From Spongiibacter thalassae (lineage in GTDB: Bacteria; Pseudomonadota; Gammaproteobacteria; Pseudomonadales; Spongiibacteraceae): DNA of 64,000 bases. Positions 11,978 through 21,750 of the stretch are shown one piece after another. Each line of letters opens with the position of its first letter. Positions within the stretch are counted from its first letter, which is position 1. Location of the stretch: the NCBI RefSeq assembly GCF_012272835.1, contig NZ_JAAWWK010000006.1, positions 186,001 through 250,000 of the forward strand, in the 5' to 3' direction. The translations under genes and the position numbers were made by a program. A model generated the notes under the pieces. It saw only the letters and a list, made by a program, of their open reading frames with translations, made no database searches and had not been told where the DNA came from.

Positions 11978-13120
11978 TTATTGATGAACCAGTCGCTCAT
12001 CGGCGTAGATCCCCATCAGAATGCCAAAGCCTATCAGCAAAGTGACGATAGACGTACCACCCTGGCTCACCAACGGCAGCGGTACACCGACAACGGGCAG
12101 CAGTCCAGACACCATACCCATGTTAACAAACACATAGACAAAGAAAGTGAGCACAATACTCCCACCCAACAGGCGACCAAAGCTATGTTTTGCCTGAGAT
12201 GCCACCCAGACACCGCGACCGATAATCAGACCGTACAGCAACAGCAACAGCAACACACCCCGTAGACCATATTCTTCGGCCAACACGGCGATTATAAAGT
12301 CGGTATGGCTTTCGGGCAGAAAGTCGAGGTGCGACTGGGTGCCCTGCAGCCAGCCCTTGCCCTCAAAGCCGCCGGAACCGATGGCGGTCTTCGACTGAAT
12401 GATATTCCAACCCGCGCCCAGCTTGTCACTTTCGGGGTTCAACAGGGTGAGAACCCGCTGCCGCTGGTAGTCGTGCAACACAAATTGCCACATTGGCCAG
12501 GCCATCGCCAGTACCAGCCCCATCCCGGAAAAAATCAGCGTCCAGCTAACCCCGGCCAGAAACAGCACAAACATCCCCGACATGGCAACCAGAATCGAGG
12601 TACCGAGATCCGGCTGCATGCCGACCAGCACGGTAGGAATACCTATCAGGATCAAACTGAACACCGTGTGCTGCCAGTTGGGTGGCAGCGGATGGGAGGA
12701 ATAATACCAGGCCACCGTCATCGGTATGATCAACTTGGCCAGCTCCGACGGCTGGAAGCGAAAACCCATTATCGACAGCCAGCGCTGGGCGCCCTTCGCC
12801 CCGACACCGAGGAAATGCACAGCGCCGAGCAGAGCGATACAGGCGCAGAACACCAGCGGCGCCCAGCGCTGCAATTGCTCGGGGTGAAGCTGGGCAACCA
12901 GTATCATGGCAACAAAGGCGATTGACATGAAACGCGCCTGTCGCAGCACCGTGGCGTAGCTGCTGTCACTGGCACTGTAGAGCACAAACAGGCCCACCCC
13001 CGCCAGCGTCATCAACAACACCAGCATCACCGGGTCGATGCGCAGGCGCTGACTGAGACTGCGGCTGCCGGGCATACCGCCACCGCCGGGCAACTGGCGG
13101 ACAAAATCCGAGTTACTCAT
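11978..13120 (-). CDS. rodA: SEDS glycosyltransferase RodA
   Basis: Polytopic inner-membrane peptidoglycan polymerase of the elongasome, working with PBP2. It has about ten membrane helices and the SEDS patterns FQPSELAKL, GMQPDLGTS, TAIGSGGFEGKGW and LPESHTDFI, then PLPLVSQGGTS near the C-terminus. I place the start at ATG 13120, which lies inside the last codons of mrdA (ATGAGTAA); a GTG one codon earlier is possible. About 380 aa. The overlap with mrdA supports coupled synthesis of the RodA-PBP2 pair. Confidence 0.95.
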   Translation of the reverse strand: MSNSDFVRQLPGGGGMPGSRSLSQRLRIDPVMLVLLMTLAGVGLFVLYSASDSSYATVLRQARFMSIAFVAMILVAQLHPEQLQRWAPLVFCACIALLGAVHFLGVGAKGAQRWLSIMGFRFQPSELAKLIIPMTVAWYYSSHPLPPNWQHTVFSLILIGIPTVLVGMQPDLGTSILVAMSGMFVLFLAGVSWTLIFSGMGLVLAMAWPMWQFVLHDYQRQRVLTLLNPESDKLGAGWNIIQSKTAIGSGGFEGKGWLQGTQSHLDFLPESHTDFIIAVLAEEYGLRGVLLLLLLYGLIIGRGVWVASQAKHSFGRLLGGSIVLTFFVYVFVNMGMVSGLLPVVGVPLPLVSQGGTSIVTLLIGFGILMGIYADERLVHQ

Positions 13121-14993
13121 CACTTTCTACCTGAGTTGCGGGTGTATCAGCATCTTCGACACTCTGTGGCCCCAGTATGTAGGCATCCATCACTTTACGC
13201 GCAATGGGTCCGGCGACGCCGCCGCCACTTTCACCGTTTTCCACAATCACGGCCACGGCAATTTCCGGCGCATCAACCGGCGCAAAGGCAACAAACAGGG
13301 CGTGGTCGCGCTTGCGCTTTTCCAGTGCCGCCGAGTCATATTTCGCCCCCTCGGCGATACCCACTACCTGAGCAGTACCGGTCTTGCCGGCGAAGCGGTA
13401 TTGCACGCCTTTACTCAGTCCCCGCGCCGTACCCTGGGCACCAAAAATCACTTCCTCCATGGATCGCACCACCGCATCCCAATGGGCTTTGGGCACATCG
13501 GTCATGGTGCCCAGCAGCGGAGCCACATGCTCCTCACTGCCCACGGCCGCCAGCAGCCGTGGCGCGCGCAGTTCGCCCCTGGACGCGATCACCGAGGTCG
13601 CCACCGCCAACTGCAGCGGCGTGGCCAACATAAAGCCCTGACCTATGCCGACGTTTATGGTTTCACCGGGATACCAGTGACCACCGCGAACATCCTGCTT
13701 CCATTCGCGAGAGGGCAACAGGCCGCCACGCTCATTGGTATTGTCCACACCGGTGGCATCGCCAAGACCAAAGCGGGCGCCAAAGCTGTGCAGACGGTCG
13801 ATACCGAGCTTGTAGGCCAACTCGTAGAAATAGACGTCGCAGCTCTGGGCAATGGCCTGTTCCATGTTGATGGAATAGCCGTGACCACCCCGCTTCCAGT
13901 CGCGGTAGCGGCGGGTGTCATTGGGTAACGAGAACCAGCCGGGATCAGCAAAGCGGGTTTTTGGCGTGACCGTACCAAAGTGCAATCCCGCCAATGCCCA
14001 GATCGGTTTGATCGTCGATGCCGGCGGATACTGCCCCTGCAGGGCGCGGTTGTATAACGGCAGGTCTGGATCATCCTGAAGCGCAGTGTAATCCGCCGAG
14101 CTGATGCCGTTGACGAACAGATTGGTATCGTAGCCCGGCGCACTCACCATCGCGACAATGCCGCCGCTGCGCGGATCAATGGCGACAACTGCACCACGCA
14201 CACCGGCCATCGCGTTGTAGGCAACTTCCTGCACCCCGGCGTCGAGGTGCAGACGAATGTCCCCGCCGGGCAGAGGGTCGTGGCGCTCCAGTACCCGCAG
14301 GATTCGCCCGTGGGCATTGCTTTCGACGTTTTGATACCCCACCGTGCCGTGCAGCAGGTTCTCATAAAATTTTTCCAGACCGATTTTGCCGATGTAGTGG
14401 GTGCCGCTGTAATTCACCGGGTCGATCTTGTCCTGTTCTTTTTCGCTGATGCGGCCCACATAGCCCAGCACATGGGCAAAGATTTCCCCCTTGGGGTAAT
14501 GGCGCACCAGCTGGGCGTCGACCTCTAGACCGGGTATTCGATGGCGATTCACCGCTACTCGGGCAATTTCCTCTTCGGTCAGGCGGAATTTCAGCGGCAC
14601 CGGCTCATAGGGGCGGCGGCGTTTCAGGCGGCGGTAAAACTGCTCAATATCGTCGTCGTTGAGCTCGACAATATCGGCGATCACCTCCAGTCCCTCCGAC
14701 AGGGAGGGCATACGCTCACGCACCACCGTGAGGGTATAACTGGGAATATTCTCTGCCAGCAGCACACCGTTGCGATCGAAAATCAACCCGCGCTTGGGTG
14801 CAATGGGCATCAACTGAATGCGGTTGCGGTCTGACTGGGTAATGTATATTTCGAAGTCGAGAATTTGTAACTGCGCATAGCGGGTGACCAACACCCCGGT
14901 CAGCAGCATTACCACCAACACCGACACGAACATCCTGCGCTTGTAGATGCTGCGTTCGCGGGGGGTATTTTTCAGCGTCTGGCGTTTAGGCAT
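13113..14993 (-). CDS. mrdA: Penicillin-binding protein 2
   Basis: Elongasome transpeptidase. One N-terminal membrane helix (MFVSVLVVMLLTGVLVTRYA) is followed by a pedestal domain and the transpeptidase motifs STIK (PPASTIKPIWALAGL), SCD (AQSCDVYFYELAYKLG) and KTG (AGKTGTAQVVG). The open frame extends to 15059, but MPKRQTLK at 14993 is the expected short cytoplasmic N-terminus, giving 626 aa and a 7-bp gap after rlmH. The shape-determining pair mrdA-rodA is followed by mltB and rlpA. Confidence 0.96.
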   Translation of the reverse strand: MPKRQTLKNTPRERSIYKRRMFVSVLVVMLLTGVLVTRYAQLQILDFEIYITQSDRNRIQLMPIAPKRGLIFDRNGVLLAENIPSYTLTVVRERMPSLSEGLEVIADIVELNDDDIEQFYRRLKRRRPYEPVPLKFRLTEEEIARVAVNRHRIPGLEVDAQLVRHYPKGEIFAHVLGYVGRISEKEQDKIDPVNYSGTHYIGKIGLEKFYENLLHGTVGYQNVESNAHGRILRVLERHDPLPGGDIRLHLDAGVQEVAYNAMAGVRGAVVAIDPRSGGIVAMVSAPGYDTNLFVNGISSADYTALQDDPDLPLYNRALQGQYPPASTIKPIWALAGLHFGTVTPKTRFADPGWFSLPNDTRRYRDWKRGGHGYSINMEQAIAQSCDVYFYELAYKLGIDRLHSFGARFGLGDATGVDNTNERGGLLPSREWKQDVRGGHWYPGETINVGIGQGFMLATPLQLAVATSVIASRGELRAPRLLAAVGSEEHVAPLLGTMTDVPKAHWDAVVRSMEEVIFGAQGTARGLSKGVQYRFAGKTGTAQVVGIAEGAKYDSAALEKRKRDHALFVAFAPVDAPEIAVAVIVENGESGGGVAGPIARKVMDAYILGPQSVEDADTPATQVESDE

Positions 14994-15000
14994 GAACGGC

Positions 15001-15468
15001 CTAGCGGTGATAGGGGTGATTGGCGAGTATGGTCCAGGCGCGATACAACTGCTCCGCAAATACCACTCTCACCAGGGGATGGGGCAAGGTCATGGCAGAC
15101 AACGACCATTTCTGCCGCGCTGCGCTTAGGCACTCCGCCGCGAGCCCGTCGGGACCTCCCACCAGAATACTGATATTGTCGCCCTCCATTTGCCACTGCC
15201 GCAGTGACGCCGCCAGCGACTCGGTGCTCACGGATTTTCCCAATACGTCCAGCGCAATGACCACATCGCCCTTGGGCACCGCCGCCAGCAGGGCTTCGCC
15301 CTCCTGGGCTATGGCCCGGCGAATGTCAGTGGTTTTGCCCCGCTTGGCCATGGGCAGCTCGCGAATATCGAGCTGAATCTCGGCGGGCAGGCGCTTGCGA
15401 TACTCCGCCACTCCGTCTTCAACCCAGGCCGGCATTTTACCGCCGATACAAAGCAGACTAACTCTCAT
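15001..15468 (-). CDS. rlmH: 23S rRNA pseudouridine-1915 N3-methyltransferase
   Basis: SPOUT-class methyltransferase acting on assembled 70S ribosomes. 155 aa, full length, with the knotted SAM-binding region ([15 protein letters not shown], then ILVGGPDGL) and the C-terminal [14 protein letters not shown] and HPYHR ending typical of RlmH. The start overlaps the end of rsfS by 11 bp. The rsfS-rlmH-mrdA order is conserved. Confidence 0.96.
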   Translation of the reverse strand: MRVSLLCIGGKMPAWVEDGVAEYRKRLPAEIQLDIRELPMAKRGKTTDIRRAIAQEGEALLAAVPKGDVVIALDVLGKSVSTESLAASLRQWQMEGDNISILVGGPDGLAAECLSAARQKWSLSAMTLPHPLVRVVFAEQLYRAWTILANHPYHR

Positions 15469-15802
15469 CGTCAGCGTTGGGCACTACCTGCCAGAGGCGC
15501 TCCAGATCGTAGAACAGCCGCGCCTCGGGCAACATTACATGAACCACCACATCGCCGAAATCCACCAGCACCCAGTCGGCGCTCTGCTCACCTTCCATCC
15601 CCAGCGGGGTATATCCGGCTTTTTTGGCTTCCACCCACACGTTCTGGGCGAGTGACTTTACGTGGCGATTGGAAGTGCCACTGCACACTACCATATAGTC
15701 GGTCACACCACTGACGCCGCGTACATCCAGCGTGACGATGTCGCGACCCTTCAAATCGTCCAGGGCTTCTATCGCCAGGGCTTTCAATTGCTCAACTGCC
15801 AT
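15458..15802 (-). CDS. rsfS: Ribosomal silencing factor
   Basis: Binds L14 of the 50S subunit and blocks subunit joining when nutrients are scarce. The family pattern is clear: [20 protein letters not shown], then [16 protein letters not shown]. The frame is open upstream, but the ATG at 15802 overlaps the nadD stop codon (TAATG) and gives 114 aa, close to the family length; the longer frame would add 14 atypical residues. Confidence 0.95.
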   Translation of the reverse strand: MAVEQLKALAIEALDDLKGRDIVTLDVRGVSGVTDYMVVCSGTSNRHVKSLAQNVWVEAKKAGYTPLGMEGEQSADWVLVDFGDVVVHVMLPEARLFYDLERLWQVVPNADDES

Positions 15803-16473
15803 TAACTTGGTATTCCTGTAGGTTGGGCCTGGTATAAGGCCCAATGATGAATCAGTTCCGCAACCCCGTCGGGTACCAGGTAACGGATGGAACGACCGCA
15901 GCGTATACGGTCGCGAATATCACTGGCCGAAATCGGCAGCTGGATCAAGCTCATGCAGTAAAAACCGCCCGCGGCCTGGCGGCCAAGCTCTGACGCCCCG
16001 GCCAAACGGCGCGGCGCGCAGAATTCAGTCACTTCGGCGGCCGGTTGCAAGGCAAAATCAGCCCGTTCAATCACCAGCACATTGGCCAGTTCGAACAGCG
16101 ACTGCCACTGCTGCCAGCGGTGAAGTTGATTATAGGCATCGCTACCCATAACCCAGGTCAGCGCCCTGTCCTCACCAAACTCCGCGCGCATTTGGCGCAG
16201 GGTGTCTACCGTGTACGAGGGACGATCCCGCAGCAACTCGCGACCATCGACCACCAGCCCCGGCGTGCCGGCGATAGCCGCCTCGACCATCGCCAGACGC
16301 TGCTTGCTGTCGGCACCCGGCGCGCCGCGCAGCGGCGGTCGATGGCTGGGCACCAGCCGAAGTTCCTCGGCGGCAAGGGCCTCGCGCAGCTCGATGGCCG
16401 AACGCAAATGCCCGTGATGTATCGGGTCAAAGGTGCCACCGAAGACGATGGTGTGGTGCCTTGCCGCTGTCAT
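15802..16473 (-). CDS. nadD: Nicotinate-nucleotide adenylyltransferase
   Basis: Converts nicotinate mononucleotide to deamido-NAD. The nucleotidyltransferase motif [15 protein letters not shown] is at the N-terminus, [14 protein letters not shown] in the middle, and the C-terminal [13 protein letters not shown] matches the ISSTxIR-type motif. 223 aa, normal size. It is adjacent to proA (no gap) and rsfS (one-base overlap), the usual gammaproteobacterial arrangement. Confidence 0.95.
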   Translation of the reverse strand: MTAARHHTIVFGGTFDPIHHGHLRSAIELREALAAEELRLVPSHRPPLRGAPGADSKQRLAMVEAAIAGTPGLVVDGRELLRDRPSYTVDTLRQMRAEFGEDRALTWVMGSDAYNQLHRWQQWQSLFELANVLVIERADFALQPAAEVTEFCAPRRLAGASELGRQAAGGFYCMSLIQLPISASDIRDRIRCGRSIRYLVPDGVAELIHHWALYQAQPTGIPS

Positions 16474-17730
16474 TTAACCGCGAATATGGCCATCGCCGAA
16501 GACCACCCACTTTTGCGACGTAAGCCCTTCCAGGCCAACGGGGCCACGGGCGTGAATTTTGTCAGTGGAAATGCCGATTTCCGCCCCCAGACCGTACTCA
16601 AAACCGTCGGCAAAACGGGTCGAGGCGTTAATCATCACCGAGCTGGAATCCACCTCGCGCAAAAATCGCCGCGCCAGGGTGTAGTTTTCGGTAACAATGG
16701 ACTCAGTATGCCCGGAGCTGTATTGGCGAATATGGTCCATTGCGGCGTCGATATCGGCGACGACTTTCACCGACAGCACCGGCGCGAGGTATTCGGTCGC
16801 CCAGTCTTCCTCAGTGGCGGCCACAGCCTGAGGCAGCAGCTCACAACTGCGCGCACAGCCGCGCAGTTCCACTCCGGCGGCGCTCATCTGTTCACCGATC
16901 GGCGGCAGCAGCTCCGCAGCCCGTCGCTCCGCGATCAGCAGTGTTTCCATGGTGTTACAGGTACCGTAGCGCTGGGTTTTGGCATTCACCGCAATCGCCA
17001 GAGCCTTGTCTGCGTCAGCGTGATCGTCGATATAAACATGACAAATGCCATCGAGGTGCTTTATCACCGTCACACTGGCGTCGCGGGAAATACGCTCAAT
17101 CAGCCCCTTGCCGCCACGGGGAACGATAACATCGACATAATCCGGCATTGTAATCAGCTCACCCACCGCAGCGCGGTCAGTGGTCTCCAGCACCTGCACG
17201 GTGGTCATGGGCAGCCCCGCTGCCGCAAGGCCTGTGCGAATACACGCGGCCAGCGCCTGATTGGAGTTGATTGCCTCGGAACCGCCGCGCAGGATGGCCG
17301 CGTTGCCCGACTTAAGGCACAGGCTGGCCGCTTCGACCGTCACATTGGGCCGCGACTCATAGATAATGCCAATCACCCCCAGAGGCACCCGCATTTTGCC
17401 CACCTGAATGCCGCTGGGGCGGTAGTTCAAGTCGGAAATCGCCCCAACGGGATCGGGCAGGGCCGCGACTTGACGCAACCCCTCAATCACACCATCCACG
17501 CCAGCGCTGTTCAGGGCAAGGCGGTCAAGCAGTGCGGCATCCAGGCCATTGGCACGACCCGCCGCCAGATCCTGTTCATTGGCTGCAATAATTTCCGAGC
17601 GTGCGGCATCGACGGCCTCGGCAATGGCGAGCAGTGCCCGGTTTTTTACACCGCTGTCAGCGGCGGCAATTGCTCGAGACGCCTCCCGTGCCTGCTGCCC
17701 CAGTTGCTGCATGTAGTGCCTGACGTCCAT
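16474..17730 (-). CDS. proA: Gamma-glutamyl phosphate reductase
   Basis: Second step of proline synthesis, NADPH-dependent reduction to glutamate semialdehyde. ALDH-fold protein of 418 aa with the catalytic Cys in [13 protein letters not shown] and the family segments [14 protein letters not shown] and [18 protein letters not shown]. It ends one base before nadD starts. proB is not in the window. Upstream, 150 bp of non-coding sequence separates it from the LON-domain gene. Confidence 0.96.
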   Translation of the reverse strand: MDVRHYMQQLGQQAREASRAIAAADSGVKNRALLAIAEAVDAARSEIIAANEQDLAAGRANGLDAALLDRLALNSAGVDGVIEGLRQVAALPDPVGAISDLNYRPSGIQVGKMRVPLGVIGIIYESRPNVTVEAASLCLKSGNAAILRGGSEAINSNQALAACIRTGLAAAGLPMTTVQVLETTDRAAVGELITMPDYVDVIVPRGGKGLIERISRDASVTVIKHLDGICHVYIDDHADADKALAIAVNAKTQRYGTCNTMETLLIAERRAAELLPPIGEQMSAAGVELRGCARSCELLPQAVAATEEDWATEYLAPVLSVKVVADIDAAMDHIRQYSSGHTESIVTENYTLARRFLREVDSSSVMINASTRFADGFEYGLGAEIGISTDKIHARGPVGLEGLTSQKWVVFGDGHIRG

Positions 17731-17880
17731 CGAAAATCGTTCCCCTCACAATCAGTCGTGATGACGGCACAAAACCGCCGGAAAATAGCGGCACAGTATA
17801 CCGGAAAGCCCGACGACTCACTATGTGTGGCATTTTTTGACCTACAGACGCGCAGCGCCGTCAGCGCGGCCTCGTCGGGA

Positions 17881-18489
17881 TCAGCTCTCGAACTGCTCCA
17901 GCAAGTCGTGAAGGGCATCAAGACGATCCAGCGGCGAGTCGATCGCCAACAGAGGATAGGTATCCGACGCGGGCAAGGGCAGCAGCTGGGCGAGTCGATT
18001 CACCAGCTCCCCGGCGCCGTTCACCTCAGCCGACAAGCCGAGCCGTTCGACATGGGGGTGGGAAGTGAGCTGGCGTAACAGACTCTCCATCGACGCACAG
18101 TCCGCAGGCAGGGGAATATCCTCCACCTCCTCACACCACTGCACTTCACCAAGATGCAGGCCACTGTCAGCCCGACGGGAGGCGAGCACCTGGAAACGGC
18201 GCCCCCCTTCCACAGTTATGCCGAGTAGACCATCGGGCAGCTGATCCCAATCGACAACCCGAGCCTCACAGCCCATCGCTGACAGTTGCGGCGCTTGCTG
18301 CCCGGGGTGATCGACCTCGCTCTCACCCGGGGCCAGCAACACAATGCCAAAGCTGCTTTGTTGCCGCATACAATCCCTAATCAAATCCAGGTAGCGCCGC
18401 TCGAATATCCGCAGCGCCAGGCGGCCGCCGGGAAACAGCACCGAGCCGAGGGGAAACAGCGGGTATTCCTGTTGCACGCTCTCAGACAC
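17881..18489 (-). CDS. LON N-terminal-domain protein
   Basis: 202-aa protein made only of the substrate-binding (N-terminal) domain of Lon protease: it begins YPLFPLGSVLFPGGRLALRI and continues ERRYLDLIRDCM and FGIVLL. No AAA or protease domain follows. The start is a GTG at 18489 with GGGGAG formed by the last codons of the upstream RND gene; the gap to that gene is 6 bp. Stand-alone LON-domain proteins are common, with no settled function in bacteria. Confidence 0.85.
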   Translation of the reverse strand: MSESVQQEYPLFPLGSVLFPGGRLALRIFERRYLDLIRDCMRQQSSFGIVLLAPGESEVDHPGQQAPQLSAMGCEARVVDWDQLPDGLLGITVEGGRRFQVLASRRADSGLHLGEVQWCEEVEDIPLPADCASMESLLRQLTSHPHVERLGLSAEVNGAGELVNRLAQLLPLPASDTYPLLAIDSPLDRLDALHDLLEQFES

Positions 18490-18495
18490 CGCGAC

Positions 18496-21069
18496 TTACT
18501 CCCCTGCCCGGCGGCTTTCTCCGCTACCGGAAAACTCCGGCCCCATCGGCTTGACCATCAATATCAGCTTGGGCAGTAACATCATTGATCCCAGCAGCGC
18601 CGCCAGCATGGCCGCTGCGGTGAGCAAGCCAAAGTAAATACTGGGGGTAAAGTTCGACAGCGCGAGAATAGAGAAACCGAAGACAATAATCACCGAGGTG
18701 TAGTACATCGCCTTGCCGATACTGCCGTGACAACGATACATGGTCTCCAGATAATTGCCGCTGCTGGGGAATTCCGACATAAAGCGGTGCACGTAGTGAA
18801 TCGCATTGTCCACACCAATCCCCACGGTGATCGCCGCAATGGTGATGGTCATCATATCCAAGGGCACCCCGGCCAGCCCCATCACCCCGAGCACCACTCC
18901 TGCGGCCAGTAAATTCGGCGCAAGGGCAATCAGGGCCAGACTGAGGGAGCGGAACAGCACCAGGAACATCGCCAGAATAGCGACAAATACCGCGCTCAAG
19001 GTCAGGATCTGCGACTTGAACAGGCTTTGCAGCATATTGTTGTACAACACCAGCAAGCCGGTAATCTGTACATCCTCTTCGGCAAAACCCAATTCCTCCA
19101 CCAGGTGGCGGCGCACCTGCTTGAGTAATTCGTTGCGCTGCAGACTGCGGCTGGTTTCCTTCACCCGCAAGCTGATCCGTGCCTCGTCGATATCGGCAGA
19201 GAGATAAGGATCGATAAGAATCGAGTTGATCGACTCGGGCAGCGATCGCTGGGCCAGCGCCAGCTGCAAGTCATCCACATTGCCCATGATGATTTGCATC
19301 AACTCATAGAACGTCGCCAGAGACTGTACCTTGCCGGTTTCCGGCAGGCTGTCGAGGTAGTCGTGTACCTCCTGAATCCGGCGCATACCCGCCACGGTGA
19401 ACCATTCGCTGCTCGCCGCCGAAGCACCTGAGCCACCGCCCCCAAAGTCGTCGAAGGCATCGCCAAAGTCATCGCTGAAATCGTCTGCAGCACCGACATT
19501 GGCTGGCTCATCAAAGTCGCCGCCAAACTCATCATCTGCCACCGCCACTGCCACTGGGTCGGCGGGGCGGCGCAGAATAATATCCAGACCAATGGTGCCC
19601 CCCAACTCCTCGTCGATGGTTTCCATGCCCTGGTATATCTCGGTATCTTCATGGAAATAGTCGATGAAGCGGTTTTCCACTTTCAATTGCGAAATACCGA
19701 CGCCACTGACCACCAACATCAATACTCCAACAACGAGAATCGGCAGACCAAAGCGCTCTGTCGCCACCGCGAAATAGCGGGTAAACGATGCCGACTCATC
19801 CGCACCGCCCTTTTCCTCTTTCGGTGCCAGCAGCATCAGCAGGCAGGGCAGCACCAGAAAACTGAGGATTAACGCCACCACCACACCGATGGTCATCATC
19901 CAGCCAAAATCAATCACCGGACGTATACCGCTCACTACCAACGAGGCAAATGCCACCAGGGTCGTCAGCGAGGTATAGATACAGGGGCGCGCCATCAGCG
20001 ACACGGTATTGGCCACCCGTTGCATCTGACTGGCCGCCGGGTCGGTTGCCGACAGCTCACGGTAGCGCACCACCAGATGGATATTGATCGCCAGAGTCAG
20101 AATCAGCAGCAGGGCGACGAAATTGGCCGAGATCACCGTCAGCCGCCAATCCAGCCAGGCCAGCAAACCGAGCATGAACACAACTGTAAGCACGCAGTTC
20201 AACAGGGGAATCAACACCCAGCGCAGGCTGCGGAAAATCACCACCAACAGCACAACGATAAAGGCAAGAATGCCGCTGCCGAAAACCTTCAAATCGCTTT
20301 TCACGAAGTCGATCATGTCCACCGAAATCATCGGCACACCACCCAGGAACAGGCTGTCGCCGTTGCGGTACTTGGCCACAATCTCGCGGGCGGCGGCAAC
20401 CAACTCTTCCTGCCGTTCATGCACCTCGGCGGTGTAGTCGTCCAGGCGTTGCTGGGCCTCAGCCAAGGCGGCCTCGGCACCGGGCTCGCCTTTTAATGAC
20501 AGTGCCCGCTGCTGATCCCGTGCATCAACCAGTTCGTAAAACTTTTCGTCCCGCTGGAGGTTCACCTGCAGGGCCGTTGTGCTGCCATCAGGGCTGGTCA
20601 GCAATGAACGATAAATGGGGCTGGTGGCAAACTCCTGGCGGGCCATATCGATATCGGCCTGCCCATTAGCCAGGGTGGGAATATCGCCGGAGGTCACGTC
20701 TGACAATCCTACGGGAGGGCTCTGCAACAGCGGCACATCCAGGATCGAGTTCACCTGGGATACCCGCGGTAATGCCGCCAGGTCATCGCGCAATTTCGCC
20801 AAAGTTGCCAACTGCTCCGGGGCGAACAGGTCGCCCTCCGGCTGGAAGGTCACAATCAGAAACTCTTCCGTTTCATAGCGTTTGCTGATCTCCCGGTAGT
20901 ACTCAAGGGATTTATCCCCCTCCAGCACCAAGGCCTCCGACGAAGCATCCAGCTTGAGATCAGGCAGGTGGCTGCCCAAAAACGCGATCAACGCCAGTAG
21001 CGCAACCAACACCCAGGGTGCCTTCGCCAAAACTACCCGCTGATACAATGTCGCCAACGTTGCACTCAT
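18496..21069 (-). CDS. HAE3-type RND/MMPL exporter
   Basis: Large inner-membrane protein of the RND superfamily, HAE3/MMPL-like. It has two repeats of a periplasmic loop plus about six helices, with one helix at the N-terminus and the SSD-like helices LKVFGSGILAFIVVLLVVIF and later. The charged transport signatures PLDMMTITIAAITVGIGVDN and AIHYVHRF are in the second repeat. ATG 21069 has AAGGA seven bases upstream; the frame is open eight codons further. Length 857 aa. An unusual low-complexity Asp/Gly/Ser insert lies at about residues 506-550, in the second periplasmic loop. There is no membrane-fusion partner nearby. The substrate is unknown; HAE3 relatives move hopanoids or lipids. Confidence 0.85.
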   Translation of the reverse strand: MSATLATLYQRVVLAKAPWVLVALLALIAFLGSHLPDLKLDASSEALVLEGDKSLEYYREISKRYETEEFLIVTFQPEGDLFAPEQLATLAKLRDDLAALPRVSQVNSILDVPLLQSPPVGLSDVTSGDIPTLANGQADIDMARQEFATSPIYRSLLTSPDGSTTALQVNLQRDEKFYELVDARDQQRALSLKGEPGAEAALAEAQQRLDDYTAEVHERQEELVAAAREIVAKYRNGDSLFLGGVPMISVDMIDFVKSDLKVFGSGILAFIVVLLVVIFRSLRWVLIPLLNCVLTVVFMLGLLAWLDWRLTVISANFVALLLILTLAINIHLVVRYRELSATDPAASQMQRVANTVSLMARPCIYTSLTTLVAFASLVVSGIRPVIDFGWMMTIGVVVALILSFLVLPCLLMLLAPKEEKGGADESASFTRYFAVATERFGLPILVVGVLMLVVSGVGISQLKVENRFIDYFHEDTEIYQGMETIDEELGGTIGLDIILRRPADPVAVAVADDEFGGDFDEPANVGAADDFSDDFGDAFDDFGGGGSGASAASSEWFTVAGMRRIQEVHDYLDSLPETGKVQSLATFYELMQIIMGNVDDLQLALAQRSLPESINSILIDPYLSADIDEARISLRVKETSRSLQRNELLKQVRRHLVEELGFAEEDVQITGLLVLYNNMLQSLFKSQILTLSAVFVAILAMFLVLFRSLSLALIALAPNLLAAGVVLGVMGLAGVPLDMMTITIAAITVGIGVDNAIHYVHRFMSEFPSSGNYLETMYRCHGSIGKAMYYTSVIIVFGFSILALSNFTPSIYFGLLTAAAMLAALLGSMMLLPKLILMVKPMGPEFSGSGESRRAGE

Positions 21070-21150
21070 TCCGCTTCCTTTATAGTTAAACACCAGGCCA
21101 CGCCCGGGCTTTTAGTAGATATTCCGCTTGGTTGCGGCCGCACGCAGGGA

Positions 21151-21750
21151 TTATTCGCCCCATCGCGGCAGCAAGGCCTGCTCAACCTCAAGGTGATCCA
21201 GCACCCGCGCCACCACAAAGTCCACCACCTCCGCAACGCTGTTTGGCTTGCGGTAGAACCCCGGCGAGGCCGGCATGATGGTCGCCCCCATTTGGCTGAG
21301 ACTGAGCATATGCTGCAAGTGGATAGTGGACAAGGGCATTTCCCGGGTCACCAAAATCAATTGACGACGTTCCTTAAGCACCACATCTGCAGCGCGCTCT
21401 ATAAGGTTATTACTGGCACCACAGGCAATCGCCGAGAGAGTACCCGTGCTCGCCGGGCAAACGACCATGCGCGTCGGTGCGCCACTGCCCGACGCGACCG
21501 CCGCCATCCAGTCTTCAGCACCGTGTACCTGCAACTGTTCCGGCTCGCATTGGTAGCGCTCGCACAAGTAGCGGTGCAAGGCAGCGGGCTTGGCCGGCAG
21601 TTTTTCCTCGGTCTCGGTGGCCACCACCAACAGCGCCGCCTTGGAGATCATAAAATGTACGCGACAGCCGGCCCCCAGCAAACATTCCAGCAAACGCAAA
21701 CCATATTGCGCCCCCGAGGCACCGGTCATCGCCAGAGTGATGGCCTTCAC
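21151..21750 (-). CDS. ubiX: Flavin prenyltransferase
   Basis: Makes prenylated FMN, the cofactor of UbiD decarboxylase in ubiquinone synthesis. The flavodoxin-like N-terminus has the family motif [17 protein letters not shown], followed by [29 protein letters not shown] and the [13 protein letters not shown] segment. The start is a GTG overlapping the mpl stop codon by 4 bp. 199 aa. mpl-ubiX is a common gene pair. Confidence 0.95.
   Translation of the reverse strand: MKAITLAMTGASGAQYGLRLLECLLGAGCRVHFMISKAALLVVATETEEKLPAKPAALHRYLCERYQCEPEQLQVHGAEDWMAAVASGSGAPTRMVVCPASTGTLSAIACGASNNLIERAADVVLKERRQLILVTREMPLSTIHLQHMLSLSQMGATIMPASPGFYRKPNSVAEVVDFVVARVLDHLEVEQALLPRWGE

Noticed and set aside
16045-18078. 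677-codon plus-strand open frame
   Set aside because: It is antisense to nadD, proA and part of the LON-domain gene; all three have full family motifs on the minus strand, and the plus-strand translation resembles no protein.
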